A stretch of 47,504 nucleotides of DNA from JAXHTH01 sp034211115 (GTDB taxonomy: Bacteria; Planctomycetota; Phycisphaerae; Phycisphaerales; SM1A02), in contig JAXHTH010000237.1 of NCBI GenBank assembly GCA_034211115.1, positions 1 to 47,504 of the forward strand. Reading direction: 5' to 3'. Positions 33,366 through 41,523 of this stretch are shown here, one piece after another. Each line of letters starts with the position of its first letter. Position 1 is the first letter of the stretch. Position numbers and translations under genes: made by a program. The notes beneath the pieces were generated by a model, which searched no databases, was not told where the DNA came from, and saw only the letters and a list, made by a program, of their open reading frames with translations.

Positions 33366-34214
33366 TCAGGAAAAGTCGAAGCGCGAGCCGGCGTGGCACT
33401 CGGCGAACGCGTCGGGAAACCGCGCCCGCAGCAGGGCGGTCGGGTCGGCGCCCGTGCAGTGGGCCGGGCCGAGCAGGGCAATACTATGCGCACGCAGGGC
33501 TTCGGTCGTCGCGGCGAGCCGTCGGTCGATGGCGGAATGGAGGTGCATCCCGCCGAGGACGGTGTGGATCGGCTTGCCCTCCGTCAGGTGCGCAATGTGC
33601 TCCAGCGTGTTGACGACGCCCGCATGGGCGCAGCCGAGCAGGACGGCGACGCCTTCCGAGCCGCGGAAGTACAGGGCCTGGTCGTCGACGATCGGGTCCG
33701 GTGTCGTGCAGGCGGCATCGAGGTGGAAGTCGCCGCCGGTATCCTCGAAGTCGTTGACGCGCGGCACCGCGCCGGTCGCGAAGAGGCGGTCCACGATCTC
33801 GGCCGGCTGATCCGTCTGCGTGACCGGGCCGGCATGGCGGTGCAGGGCCTCGGCGCTCGCCGCGGGCATGCTGATGTCGTGCACCTTGCCGTCCGGATGC
33901 CGGCTGAACTTCGCCTCGAACGCCCTCGGGTGGATGAACACCCGCGCCTCCGGGCAGAGCGGCAGGACCGCCGCCAGCCCGCCCGTGTGATCGAAATGCC
34001 CGTGCGAGAGCACGATCGTATCCGCCGAGGCGAGATCGACCTCGAGCGCCGCGGCGTTGCGCAGGATCAGGTCCGTCTGGCCCGTATCGAAGAGCACGCG
34101 CCGATCGCCCACCTCGATCCAGTACGCCAGCCCGTGCTCGGCGCCGAGATCAGCGCGAGCCGCGGTGTTCTCGACAAGAACGGTCACTCGCATCTTCGTT
34201 TCGCTCATGGTCAT
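33366..34214 (-). CDS. MBL-fold metallohydrolase
   Basis: 282-residue metallo-beta-lactamase-fold protein. The metal site is SHGHFDHTGG, a second His lies in LLGCAHAG, and a third in GGMHLH; a pair LFDTGQTD precedes. The overall order, VLVENTA at the N-terminus and a GCAHAGVVNTLEHI block, matches the group often named after the dihydropterin/ribofuranosyl-aminobenzene phosphate synthase of methanogens, a loose family label. The substrate is unknown. The start is ATG 34214, with alternatives at 34208. Between yggS and thi4 on the same strand. Confidence 0.82.
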   Translation of the reverse strand: MTMSETKMRVTVLVENTAARADLGAEHGLAYWIEVGDRRVLFDTGQTDLILRNAAALEVDLASADTIVLSHGHFDHTGGLAAVLPLCPEARVFIHPRAFEAKFSRHPDGKVHDISMPAASAEALHRHAGPVTQTDQPAEIVDRLFATGAVPRVNDFEDTGGDFHLDAACTTPDPIVDDQALYFRGSEGVAVLLGCAHAGVVNTLEHIAHLTEGKPIHTVLGGMHLHSAIDRRLAATTEALRAHSIALLGPAHCTGADPTALLRARFPDAFAECHAGSRFDFS

Positions 34215-34367
34215 TCATCCACCGTCAGTTGAATGGAGCGTTCCTGTTTCCGGGGCCTCGAGCTCGCCGGAGCCGCAATCGTGTGTCGTGGTTCTCCTGA
34301 TCCCGGTGTGCGTTGATCCCATGACGCCTTTCCGTGTCCTCCGCGGTCCCCCGCCGCCCTCCGCGTT

Positions 34368-35030
34368 TCAATCCTCCCTCTCCCCGAACAGCTTGGTGCC
34401 GATGCGGACCATCGTGCTGCCCTCCTCGATCGCGATCTCGTAGCTGTTGCTCATCCCCATTGACAGGATGCGCATTTCGGCGCCCGGAATGTCGGCCGCG
34501 GCGAGGCGGTCGAAGGCTTCTTTGGTGGCGCGGAAGTACGGCCGGGCATCCTCGGGATTGCCGAACCGCGGGCCCATCGTCATCAGCCCCTCCAGGCGCA
34601 GATGCTCCAGCGGGGCGATGGCGCGCACGAGGTCATCGACATCCTCGGGGAAGACACCGGTCTTGTTGGGCTCGCGGCCGCTGTTGACCTCGATGAGGAC
34701 GGGCATCGTCCGCTCCAGCATCGCGCAGCGACGATCGAGGAGCTCGGCGAGGGCAAGGGAATCGACGGTCTCGATCAGGTCGAAGATGGGGGCGGCCTTC
34801 TTGGCCTTGTTCTTCTGGAGATGGCCGATGAGGTGCCATCGCGCCCGGTCGCCGAGCTCGGCGATCATGGGTTCGGCCTCCTGGACGTAGTTGTGGCCGA
34901 TGACGGTGATGCCGGCCTCGATGGCCTGGAGGATCTCGGGAACGGTCCGGGTCTTGCCTGCGGCGACAATGGTCACGTGCCCGGGGATGCGCTCGCGAAC
35001 GCGATGACAATTCTCGGTAATGCTGGACAT
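34368..35030 (-). CDS. yggS: YggS/PLPBP pyridoxal-phosphate homeostasis protein
   Basis: PLP-binding protein of the alanine-racemase-like fold, which buffers pyridoxal phosphate and affects amino acid metabolism. 220 residues. PLP lysine in VAAGKTRT (about residue 26), the IGHNYVQEAEP block, WHLIGHLQKNKAK, and the phosphate-binding end SMGMSNSYEIAIEEGSTMVRIGTKLFGER. The family usually has VSKxxP and GENYxQE; here VAAGKT and GHNYVQE are variants. The start is ATG 35030; the longer frame upstream is Arg/Pro rich. A weak GATACT at 35212-35217 (minus) could be its -10. Confidence 0.93.
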   Translation of the reverse strand: MSSITENCHRVRERIPGHVTIVAAGKTRTVPEILQAIEAGITVIGHNYVQEAEPMIAELGDRARWHLIGHLQKNKAKKAAPIFDLIETVDSLALAELLDRRCAMLERTMPVLIEVNSGREPNKTGVFPEDVDDLVRAIAPLEHLRLEGLMTMGPRFGNPEDARPYFRATKEAFDRLAAADIPGAEMRILSMGMSNSYEIAIEEGSTMVRIGTKLFGERED

Positions 35031-35380
35031 GTCGGCGTCTCCGACCGGAGGGGGATGGGAAGGGGCGCGATTGCCGCCGCGGCCTGGCGGCCGGCCTGTG
35101 GCGCGGCGCGGCTCACGGTGGCCGCAGCCCCGGGGTCCGGCGGCGGACGGTCGTGCCCGAGGCTGTCCGGATCGCTCTGTCCTGATTCTACGCACGGCGC
35201 GGCGCCGGGCAGTATCATTCGACGCCGATGTGTCTCGCGCCTCGCGCCACCCGCTTGCAGGCGCCGCATCGGCGGCCGGCCCGGGAACCGGAGCCCCGGC
35301 CCGGGCCTCTAAAGGGCGAATCGTGGTCGGCGCGGCCGCGCGGATACACTGAGCGTGGATGACGTTGAACAGGTGATGAG
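35031..35380. other. Divergent intergenic region, candidate promoters
   Basis: 350 bp between yggS and the RND adaptor. On the plus strand TACACT (35345-35350) in GATACACTGAGCG may be the adaptor's -10. AGGTGAT at 35371-35377 is a Shine-Dalgarno for the ATG at 35381. GC-rich palindromic patches (GGCCCGGG/CCCGGGCC words near 35278-35310) are present. No gene recognised. Confidence 0.45.
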
Positions 35381-36484
35381 ATGAGCAGCATTGCCCGAAC
35401 CCTGCGAACCGCGATGGTGGCGATCATCGGCCTCGCCGCTCTCGCCGTGGTCATCGCCTGGCTGAGCGGCGCCTTCAAGGAGAAGGTCGAGCCCGGGCGC
35501 GGCGAGGTGGTTGCGGCGGCGATCGATGCGCCCGTCGTCGAGGTCGAAGTGAGAACCGTGCCCCGCATCACCCGCGCGGTGGGCACGATCCGGGCCGTGC
35601 ACGAGACCGCGGTGGGCTCGCGCCTCCTGGCGCACGTCGAGAAGGTGCACATCGTCGCAGGACAGGCCGTCGATGAAGGCGATGTGCTCATCGAGCTGGA
35701 CCAGGCGGACATCGAAGCGCGGCAACGCCGCGTGCAGGCGAATCTCGAGGCGGCCCGGGCCCGGCTGTCCAAGGCGCGCGAGGACCTGGATCGTGTGACC
35801 AAACTCAGCCGGGGCGAGGCGGCCACGCAGCGCGAGGTCTACGACGCCCAGCGCGCCGTCGAGGTCGCCGAGGCGGATGTCAACGCCGCCGAGCAGGCGC
35901 TGGCGGAGGCCGAAGCCGAGCTCGAATACGCCACCGTCCGCTCGCCCATCACCGGCATCGTCATCGAGAAGTTCGTCGAGGAGGGCGACCTGGCCCGGCG
36001 GGGCGAGACGCTGGTCACCCTCTACCAGCCGGATCGGCTGCAGCTCGTGGCCCCGGTGCCCGAGCGCCTCGCGCTGGGGCTCAGCGTGGGCGACACGGTC
36101 GACGTCGAGATCGAGGCGATCGGGATGCGCTGTCACGGGCAGGTGAGCGAGATCGTCCCGCAGGCGTCGCCGGCCAGCCGATCGCTGATGGTGAAGGTGA
36201 CCGGCCCGTGCCCGCCGAACGTGCTGAGCGGGATGTTCGGCCGGATGCTCATCGCCGAGGGTCAGCGGAGGCAGTTGCTGGTACCCGCGACGGCGGTGCG
36301 GCAGGTCGGGCAACTGGAGATGGTGCAGGTGGTCACACCACCGGGGGATGAGGAGAAAGACGAAGCGGGAGCCATTACGCGACGGCGATTCGTGCGCACG
36401 GGTGAGCGCGTCGATGACAAGATCGAGATTCTCGCCGGGCTCGAGCCGGGCGAGCGCGTGCTGGAGACGTTCATCGCGGATTGA
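35381..36484 (+). CDS. RND efflux periplasmic adaptor (MFP)
   Basis: Membrane-fusion protein linking an inner-membrane RND pump to an outer channel. 367 residues: N-terminal hydrophobic anchor (about 9-30), a biotinyl-lipoyl-like half (SRLLAHVEKVHIVAGQAVDEGDVLIELD), an alpha-helical hairpin (about 105-175, rich in Ala/Glu/Arg), the second lipoyl half (ATVRSPITGIVIEKFVEEGD), beta-barrel and membrane-proximal domain. All typical of AcrA/HlyD-D23 adaptors. The partner pump lies 80 bp downstream. The substrate class cannot be judged. Confidence 0.93.
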   Translation: MSSIARTLRTAMVAIIGLAALAVVIAWLSGAFKEKVEPGRGEVVAAAIDAPVVEVEVRTVPRITRAVGTIRAVHETAVGSRLLAHVEKVHIVAGQAVDEGDVLIELDQADIEARQRRVQANLEAARARLSKAREDLDRVTKLSRGEAATQREVYDAQRAVEVAEADVNAAEQALAEAEAELEYATVRSPITGIVIEKFVEEGDLARRGETLVTLYQPDRLQLVAPVPERLALGLSVGDTVDVEIEAIGMRCHGQVSEIVPQASPASRSLMVKVTGPCPPNVLSGMFGRMLIAEGQRRQLLVPATAVRQVGQLEMVQVVTPPGDEEKDEAGAITRRRFVRTGERVDDKIEILAGLEPGERVLETFIAD

Positions 36485-36487
36485 CAT

Positions 36488-36520
36488 CGCCGCCGGCCCC
36501 CGGAAAGGGCCGGGTCGGCG
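36488..36520 (+). terminator. Strong hairpin between adaptor and pump genes
   Basis: Left arm CGCCGCCGGCCC (36488-36499) pairs with GGGCCGG-GT-CGGCG (36507-36520) with a 2-nt bulge, loop CCGGAAA. A pyrimidine-rich TTCCTTCTCCTTTCTG follows at 36526-36541. It could be a partial terminator or an mRNA-stability hairpin setting the adaptor:pump ratio. Confidence 0.6.
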
Positions 36521-36564
36521 GCGCGGTTCCTTCTCCTTTCTGTGGTTGATCGCGGGCGACATTC

Positions 36565-39500
36565 ATGGCCGACCAGAAACACGGCTTCATCTACCGCATC
36601 GTCGAGGCGTTTCTGCGCGGGAATCTCTCGGCGATCGTGATCGTGCTCGCCCTGGCGCTGGGGGCGGTGGCGCTGCTCGTGACGCCGCGCGAGGAGGAGC
36701 CGCAGATCGTCGTCCCCCTCGCCGATGTGCTCATCGAGGTCCCGGGCGCCTCGGCGCGCGAGGTCGAGCGGCAGGTCGCCACCCGGCTGGAAAAACTCCT
36801 CTACCAGATCGACGGCGTCGAGTACGTCTACTCGATGAGCATGCCCAACCGCGCAGTGGTGACCGTGCGATTCTTCGTCGGTGAAGATCGCGAGGACAGC
36901 CTTGTCAAGCTCCAGACAAAGCTGGCGATGCACGCCGATCGCGTGCCGTCCACCGTCGCGGGATGGGTGGTCAAGCCCGTCGAGATCGATGATGTTCCCA
37001 TCGTCAACGTCACGCTCTACAGCGAGCGGTACTCGGGCATCGAGCTGCGCCGCATCGCCGAGGAGCTGGAGTCCAGGCTTCAGGCGGTGCGGAACACGGG
37101 CCCGACGCGGATCGTGGGCGGCCGGCCGCGGCAGGTGCGCATCGAGTTCGATCCCGAGCGGCTGACGGGGCGCGGGCTGACGATCGCCGACATCGAGCGG
37201 GCCGTGCGCGGGGCGAACCTGACCGTGCCCGCCGGGTCGTTCCAGCAGCTTGATCGCGAGCACATCGTCGATGCGGGCGTCGTGCTGCGCGATGTCGAGG
37301 AGGTGGCGGAGCTGGTGATCGGCGTGGCCGACGATCGGCCGGTCTATCTGCGCGATGTCGCGGATGTACGGCTGGACGCGGCCGAGGTCGAGACGTACAC
37401 GCATTTCGGCTACGGCCCCGCGGCGGGGGGACCGGGCGAGGAGGAGGGCCCGGCCGCCCACGCCGCGGCCGAAACGGGCCGGCTCTACCCGGCCGTCACC
37501 ATCGCGGTGGCCAAGCGCAAGGGATCCAACGCGGTCTGGGTGTCGCGCGCGGTGCAAGAGGAGGTCGAGCGCCTCGCGCCGATCCTGCTCCCCGACGGCG
37601 TGGAGTATCGCGTCACCCGCGATTACGGCCAGACCGCCAACGACAAGGTGAACGAGCTCGTCGAAGCCCTGGCGGTGGCGATCGTGATCGTCGTCGCCCT
37701 GCTGGCCCTGGTGATGGGCTGGCGGGAGGGATTGATCGTCGCCACCGCGGTGCCGCTGACGTTCGCACTTACATTGGTCATCAACTACCTTGCGGGATAC
37801 ACCATCAATCGCGTCACGCTCTTCGCTTTGATCCTCGCGCTGGGGCTGGTCGTGGATGACCCGATCGTGGACGTCGAGAACATCTACCGCCACTTCAAGA
37901 TGCGGAAGGAGAAGCCGCTGGAGGCGGTGCTGACGGCGGTGAACGAGGTGCGCCCGCCGATTATATTGGCCACACTGGCGGTTATCGTCAGCTTCGTGCC
38001 CATGTTCTTCATCACCGGGATGATGGGGCCGTACATGCGGCCGATGGCGCTGAACGTCCCGCTGGCGATGCTGATGAGCCTGCTCGTGGCGTTCACCATC
38101 ACGCCGTGGATGGCCTATCACGTGCTCAAGCGTGAGTACGGCAAGGCGGACGAGAAGCCGTTCGAGCTGCGTGAGTCCGGGCTGTATCGGGCGTATTCGC
38201 GCACGATGCGGCCGTTTCTGAAGTATCGATCCGCGGCGTGGGGGCTGCTCCTCTTCATGTTCGTCCTCTTCCTGCTCTCCTGCACGCTGGCGGCGACGAG
38301 GCGGGTGCCGCTGAAGATGCTGCCGTTCGACAACAAGAACGAACTCCAGGTCGTCGTCGACATGCCGGAGGGGACGACGCTGCAGCGCACCGCCGCGGTC
38401 ACCGCCGAGCTGGCCGGCTATCTCCAGACCGTCAACGAGGTCACGGACGTGACGACGTTCGTCGGCACGAACAGCCCGATGGACTTCAACGGGATGGTGC
38501 GGCACTACTACATGCGCAGCGGGCCCAACGTCGCCGACATCCGCATGAACTTCCTCGAGAAGCGGCATCGCGAGCAGCAGAGCCACGAGATCGGCCTGCG
38601 GATCAGGGATGACCTGCACGCCATCGCCGCGCGGAGCGGGGCGAACATCAAGATCGTCGAGAGCCCGCCGGGGCCCCCGGTCTTGTCCACGCTGGCCGTC
38701 GAAGTCTACGGCGAGCCGTACCACGAATACGCCGACATCCAGGACGTCGCGCGCATCGTCGAGGATCGCTTCTGCGCCGAGCCGGGCGTGGTCGATGTTG
38801 ACACCACCGCCGAAAGCGAGCAGACCAAGTACATCTTCGTGACGGACAAGGAGAAGGCTGCATTGGCCGGCTTGTCCACCGCGGATATCACGCACACGCT
38901 GTCGACGGCCCTGGACGGGTCGGACATCGCCGTCTGCCATCAGCCCAACGAAGTCACGCCCACCGCGATTCACCTGCGTCTGCGGGCGGCGGATCGGAGC
39001 GAACTCACGCGGCTGAAGAATCTCTACCTCGCCGGGCCGGAGGGGAATCTCATCCAGCTCGGCGAGCTGGGAAGCTTCGTCGAGACGGTGCAGGATCAGA
39101 CGATCTATCGAAAGAACCTGCGCCGCGTGGTATATGTCACGGCGGAGATGGCGGGTCGGCCGCCCGCCGAGGCGATCATCGACATGCACGGCGAGCTTGC
39201 CCCCGGCGGGGAAGGGTCGCCCGTTTCCGGGGGCTTCGAGATCGAGTGGGCGGGCGAGGGCGAGTGGAAGATCACCGTCGATGTCTTCCGCGATCTGGGC
39301 CTGGCCTTCGGCGCCGCGTGCCTGGGGATTTACGTCCTCCTCGTCTACCAGACGGGCAGCTACTTCATGCCCGTCATCCTGATGATCTCGATCCCGCTGA
39401 CGATCATCGGGATCATGCCCGGCTTCTGGCTGCTGAACCTGCTCTGGGATCAGCCGATCGGGTCCTATGCCAATCCCGTCTTCTTCACGGCGACGGCGAT

Positions 39501-39828
39501 GATCGGGATGATCGCCCTGTCGGGGATCGCCGTGCGCAACGCGATCCTGCTCATCGACTTCATCCATGGAGCCCTGCGCGAGGGGGCGGAGCTGAAGCAG
39601 GCGATCCTCGATTCGGGTGCGGTGCGCTTCCGTCCGATCTTCCTCACCGCGGGGACGGCGATGCTCGCGGCCCTGCCCATCACGCTCGATCCCATCTTCT
39701 CCGGCCTCGCCTGGGCGCTCATCTTCGGCCTGTTCGTGTCGACCGCGTTCACGCTGGTGGTCATCCCGGTGGTGTACTGGATGGTGTACCGCAACCGCAA
39801 GGCGCTGATGGGGCGGACGATGGGGTGA
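36565..39828 (+). CDS. RND efflux pump, inner-membrane permease
   Basis: Proton-driven RND transporter of the AcrB/CzcA superfamily. 1087 residues, with two repeats each of one N-terminal helix, a large periplasmic loop and five further helices. Helix 4 carries the proton-relay Asp pair in LGLVVDDPIVDVENIYRH (about 431-432). TM10-11 has GMIALSGIAVRNAILLIDFI. It is about 40 residues longer than AcrB. The first periplasmic loop holds an acidic/Gly-rich insertion (around 285-305). Substrate may be drug, lipid or metal; the double Asp with no CzcA-type extra residues does not decide. No outer-membrane channel gene is next to it. Confidence 0.95.
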   Translation: MADQKHGFIYRIVEAFLRGNLSAIVIVLALALGAVALLVTPREEEPQIVVPLADVLIEVPGASAREVERQVATRLEKLLYQIDGVEYVYSMSMPNRAVVTVRFFVGEDREDSLVKLQTKLAMHADRVPSTVAGWVVKPVEIDDVPIVNVTLYSERYSGIELRRIAEELESRLQAVRNTGPTRIVGGRPRQVRIEFDPERLTGRGLTIADIERAVRGANLTVPAGSFQQLDREHIVDAGVVLRDVEEVAELVIGVADDRPVYLRDVADVRLDAAEVETYTHFGYGPAAGGPGEEEGPAAHAAAETGRLYPAVTIAVAKRKGSNAVWVSRAVQEEVERLAPILLPDGVEYRVTRDYGQTANDKVNELVEALAVAIVIVVALLALVMGWREGLIVATAVPLTFALTLVINYLAGYTINRVTLFALILALGLVVDDPIVDVENIYRHFKMRKEKPLEAVLTAVNEVRPPIILATLAVIVSFVPMFFITGMMGPYMRPMALNVPLAMLMSLLVAFTITPWMAYHVLKREYGKADEKPFELRESGLYRAYSRTMRPFLKYRSAAWGLLLFMFVLFLLSCTLAATRRVPLKMLPFDNKNELQVVVDMPEGTTLQRTAAVTAELAGYLQTVNEVTDVTTFVGTNSPMDFNGMVRHYYMRSGPNVADIRMNFLEKRHREQQSHEIGLRIRDDLHAIAARSGANIKIVESPPGPPVLSTLAVEVYGEPYHEYADIQDVARIVEDRFCAEPGVVDVDTTAESEQTKYIFVTDKEKAALAGLSTADITHTLSTALDGSDIAVCHQPNEVTPTAIHLRLRAADRSELTRLKNLYLAGPEGNLIQLGELGSFVETVQDQTIYRKNLRRVVYVTAEMAGRPPAEAIIDMHGELAPGGEGSPVSGGFEIEWAGEGEWKITVDVFRDLGLAFGAACLGIYVLLVYQTGSYFMPVILMISIPLTIIGIMPGFWLLNLLWDQPIGSYANPVFFTATAMIGMIALSGIAVRNAILLIDFIHGALREGAELKQAILDSGAVRFRPIFLTAGTAMLAALPITLDPIFSGLAWALIFGLFVSTAFTLVVIPVVYWMVYRNRKALMGRTMG

Positions 39829-39847
39829 GAGAATCGGGGAGGCGCCG

Positions 39848-39901
39848 ATGACGGGGGCGACCCGGATGACGGGGGCGACCCGGATGACGGGGGCGACCCG
39901 G
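39848..39901 (+). repeat. 18-bp tandem repeat, three copies
   Basis: ATGACGGGGGCGACCCGG repeated three times without change (39848-39865, 39866-39883, 39884-39901), 19 bp after the pump stop codon. Being a multiple of three and abutting the hairpin element at 39898, it may have grown by slippage next to that element. Confidence 0.9.
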
Positions 39902-39937
39902 ACCTTCCTCGCGGACTCGTCAGGTCCGGCTTCCGGT
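39898..39937 (-). repeat. Hairpin repeat copy (same family as 3746-3910)
   Basis: CCGGACC at 39898-39904 and GGTCCGG at 39923-39929 form a perfect 7-bp outer stem. The tip contains a second small stem, TCC-GCGA-GGA on the minus strand, closed by a GNRA loop. The flank GGAAGCCGG and the CCTGACGAG word are shared with the copies at 3746-3910, over 35 kb away, so this is a dispersed family. It ends 4 bp before a TATAGT (39941-39946), a candidate -10 for the esterase gene. Confidence 0.8.
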
Positions 39938-39989
39938 GGGTATAGTGCGTCGTTGTGGAGGGTAAACAGGTCATGATGAGGAGAATGGC

Positions 39990-41507
39990 ATGATGATGAA
40001 TCAACGGCGCGCTTCGATCGTGGGGGTGATGGTGCTCGTCCTGGCCGGCGCGGCAACGGCGGATGTGACGCTACCCAGTGTGTTTGGCCATCACATGGTC
40101 ATGCAGCGCGGCCGTGAGCTGCCCGTCTGGGGCCGGGCCGATCCGGGTGAGAGAGTCAGCGTCAGCATGGCCGGGAACACCACGACCGCGGTCGCCGATG
40201 AAGATGGCGCATGGATGGTGCGCCTCCCGGCAATGTCGGCGGGGGGGCCGCACGCGATGATCATCAACGGCGAGAACCGCATCCGATTCGAGGACATCCT
40301 CATCGGCGAGGTGTGGATCTGCTCGGGCCAGTCGAACATGGAATGGCCGGTGAGCCGCAGCAACGATGCGGAGCGCGAGATCGCCAGCGCCGACCATCGC
40401 CGGATCCGGCTGTTCGATGTGCCGCGCCGGCCCTCGGGTCTGCCGCGCGATGATGTCGATGCGGCGTGGAAGGTCTGCGCGCCGGAAACGATCGGCGGGT
40501 TCTCGGCCGTCGCGTATTTCTTCGGCCGCGAGCTGCTCGAAGAGCTCGATGTGCCGACCGGTCTTGTCAACACGTCGTGGGGCGGAACGCGCATTGAGCC
40601 GTGGACGCCATTGCCGGGATTCGCGGCGATCGAGGAAACGCGGCCGATCGTCGGCGAAATCCGCCAGGCGAACAGGCTGTATCGCCGCTCCGTGCGCGAC
40701 GCGCTCGATGACATGGAGGCGTGGGTCGCCAACACGCGCGACGCGCTGGACTCCGGCGAATCGATCACGCCGCTTCCGCTTCCGCCCCCGCATCCGCTGA
40801 ACGGTCATCGTCAGCCGACCGGCCTCTACAACGGCATGGTGCACCCGCTGGTGCCGTTCGCGATCCGCGGCGCGATCTGGTACCAGGGCGAAGCCAACCG
40901 CGGGGACGGATCGGCGTATGCGGCGAAGATGCGCGCGCTCATCGCCGGCTGGCGCGCCGTCTGGGATCAGGGCGAATTCCCGTTCTACTACGTGCAGCTC
41001 GCCCCGTTCCGATACGGCGGCGATCCGTACCTGCTGCCGCTGATCTGGGAGGCGCAGACGGATGTCCTGTCCGTGCCCAACACAGCCATGGCGGTCATCA
41101 ACGACATCGGCAATCTCCGCGACATCCACCCCCGCAACAAGCAGGACGTCGGCAAGCGACTCGCGCTCTGGGCGCTGGCGAAGACGTACGATCGCGATGC
41201 GGTCGTGTATTGCGGGCCGATGTATCGTTCGATGGTCGTGGAGGGAGATCGCATCCGCCTGCGGTTCGATCACATCGGCGGCGGGCTGACTGCGCGCGAC
41301 GATCAGGCGCTGACGTGGTTCGAGATCGCCGGCGCGGATGGGAACTATGTCAAGGCGAACGCCGAGATTGATGGTGACACGGTGATCGTGTCGGGCGATG
41401 CCGTGCCCCAGCCGGTCTCGGTTCGCTTCGCCTGGCACCAGGAGGCGGAGCCGAACCTGATGAACGAAGAAGGCCTGCCCGCCGCGCCGTTCCGGACCGA
41501 TCGGTGA
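39990..41507 (+). CDS. Sialate O-acetylesterase-like SGNH hydrolase, secreted
   Basis: Carbohydrate esterase of the SGNH fold that removes acetyl groups from glycans. 505 residues: signal peptide (1-24), an N-terminal beta domain (PSVFGHHMVMQRGRELPVWG), then the catalytic part with GQSNMEWP (nucleophile Ser115), NTSWGGTRIEPW, IWYQGEANRG and the DIHPRNKQDVG block carrying the Asp-x-His pair. The C-terminal part is a beta domain. Such enzymes are frequent in polysaccharide-degrading planctomycetes. Monocistronic; convergent with mtnA. Confidence 0.93.
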   Translation: MMMNQRRASIVGVMVLVLAGAATADVTLPSVFGHHMVMQRGRELPVWGRADPGERVSVSMAGNTTTAVADEDGAWMVRLPAMSAGGPHAMIINGENRIRFEDILIGEVWICSGQSNMEWPVSRSNDAEREIASADHRRIRLFDVPRRPSGLPRDDVDAAWKVCAPETIGGFSAVAYFFGRELLEELDVPTGLVNTSWGGTRIEPWTPLPGFAAIEETRPIVGEIRQANRLYRRSVRDALDDMEAWVANTRDALDSGESITPLPLPPPHPLNGHRQPTGLYNGMVHPLVPFAIRGAIWYQGEANRGDGSAYAAKMRALIAGWRAVWDQGEFPFYYVQLAPFRYGGDPYLLPLIWEAQTDVLSVPNTAMAVINDIGNLRDIHPRNKQDVGKRLALWALAKTYDRDAVVYCGPMYRSMVVEGDRIRLRFDHIGGGLTARDDQALTWFEIAGADGNYVKANAEIDGDTVIVSGDAVPQPVSVRFAWHQEAEPNLMNEEGLPAAPFRTDR

Positions 41508-41523
41508 TGGAATCTGAACGCGC

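Noticed and set aside
34215..34367. Possible thiamine (THI box) riboswitch upstream of the MBL-thi4 genes
   Set aside because: Neither strand shows the conserved CTGAGA and the ACCTGATCTGG-type core; only GC-rich unstructured sequence was seen.
39898..39937. Hammerhead-like ribozyme: CUGACGAG plus a UCC-GCGA-GGA stem on the minus strand
   Set aside because: The CUGANGA word and a stem II-like hairpin are there, but the GAAA strand is missing (AGG instead) and the two flanking strands pair with each other, which is incompatible with the hammerhead junction. Kept only as a hairpin repeat.
36262..40056. Very long minus-strand open frame (1264 codons) opposite the RND pump
   Set aside because: The plus strand encodes an unmistakable RND permease; the antisense frame is rich in His/Arg/Asp from reversed GC codons and contains the translated 18-bp repeat.
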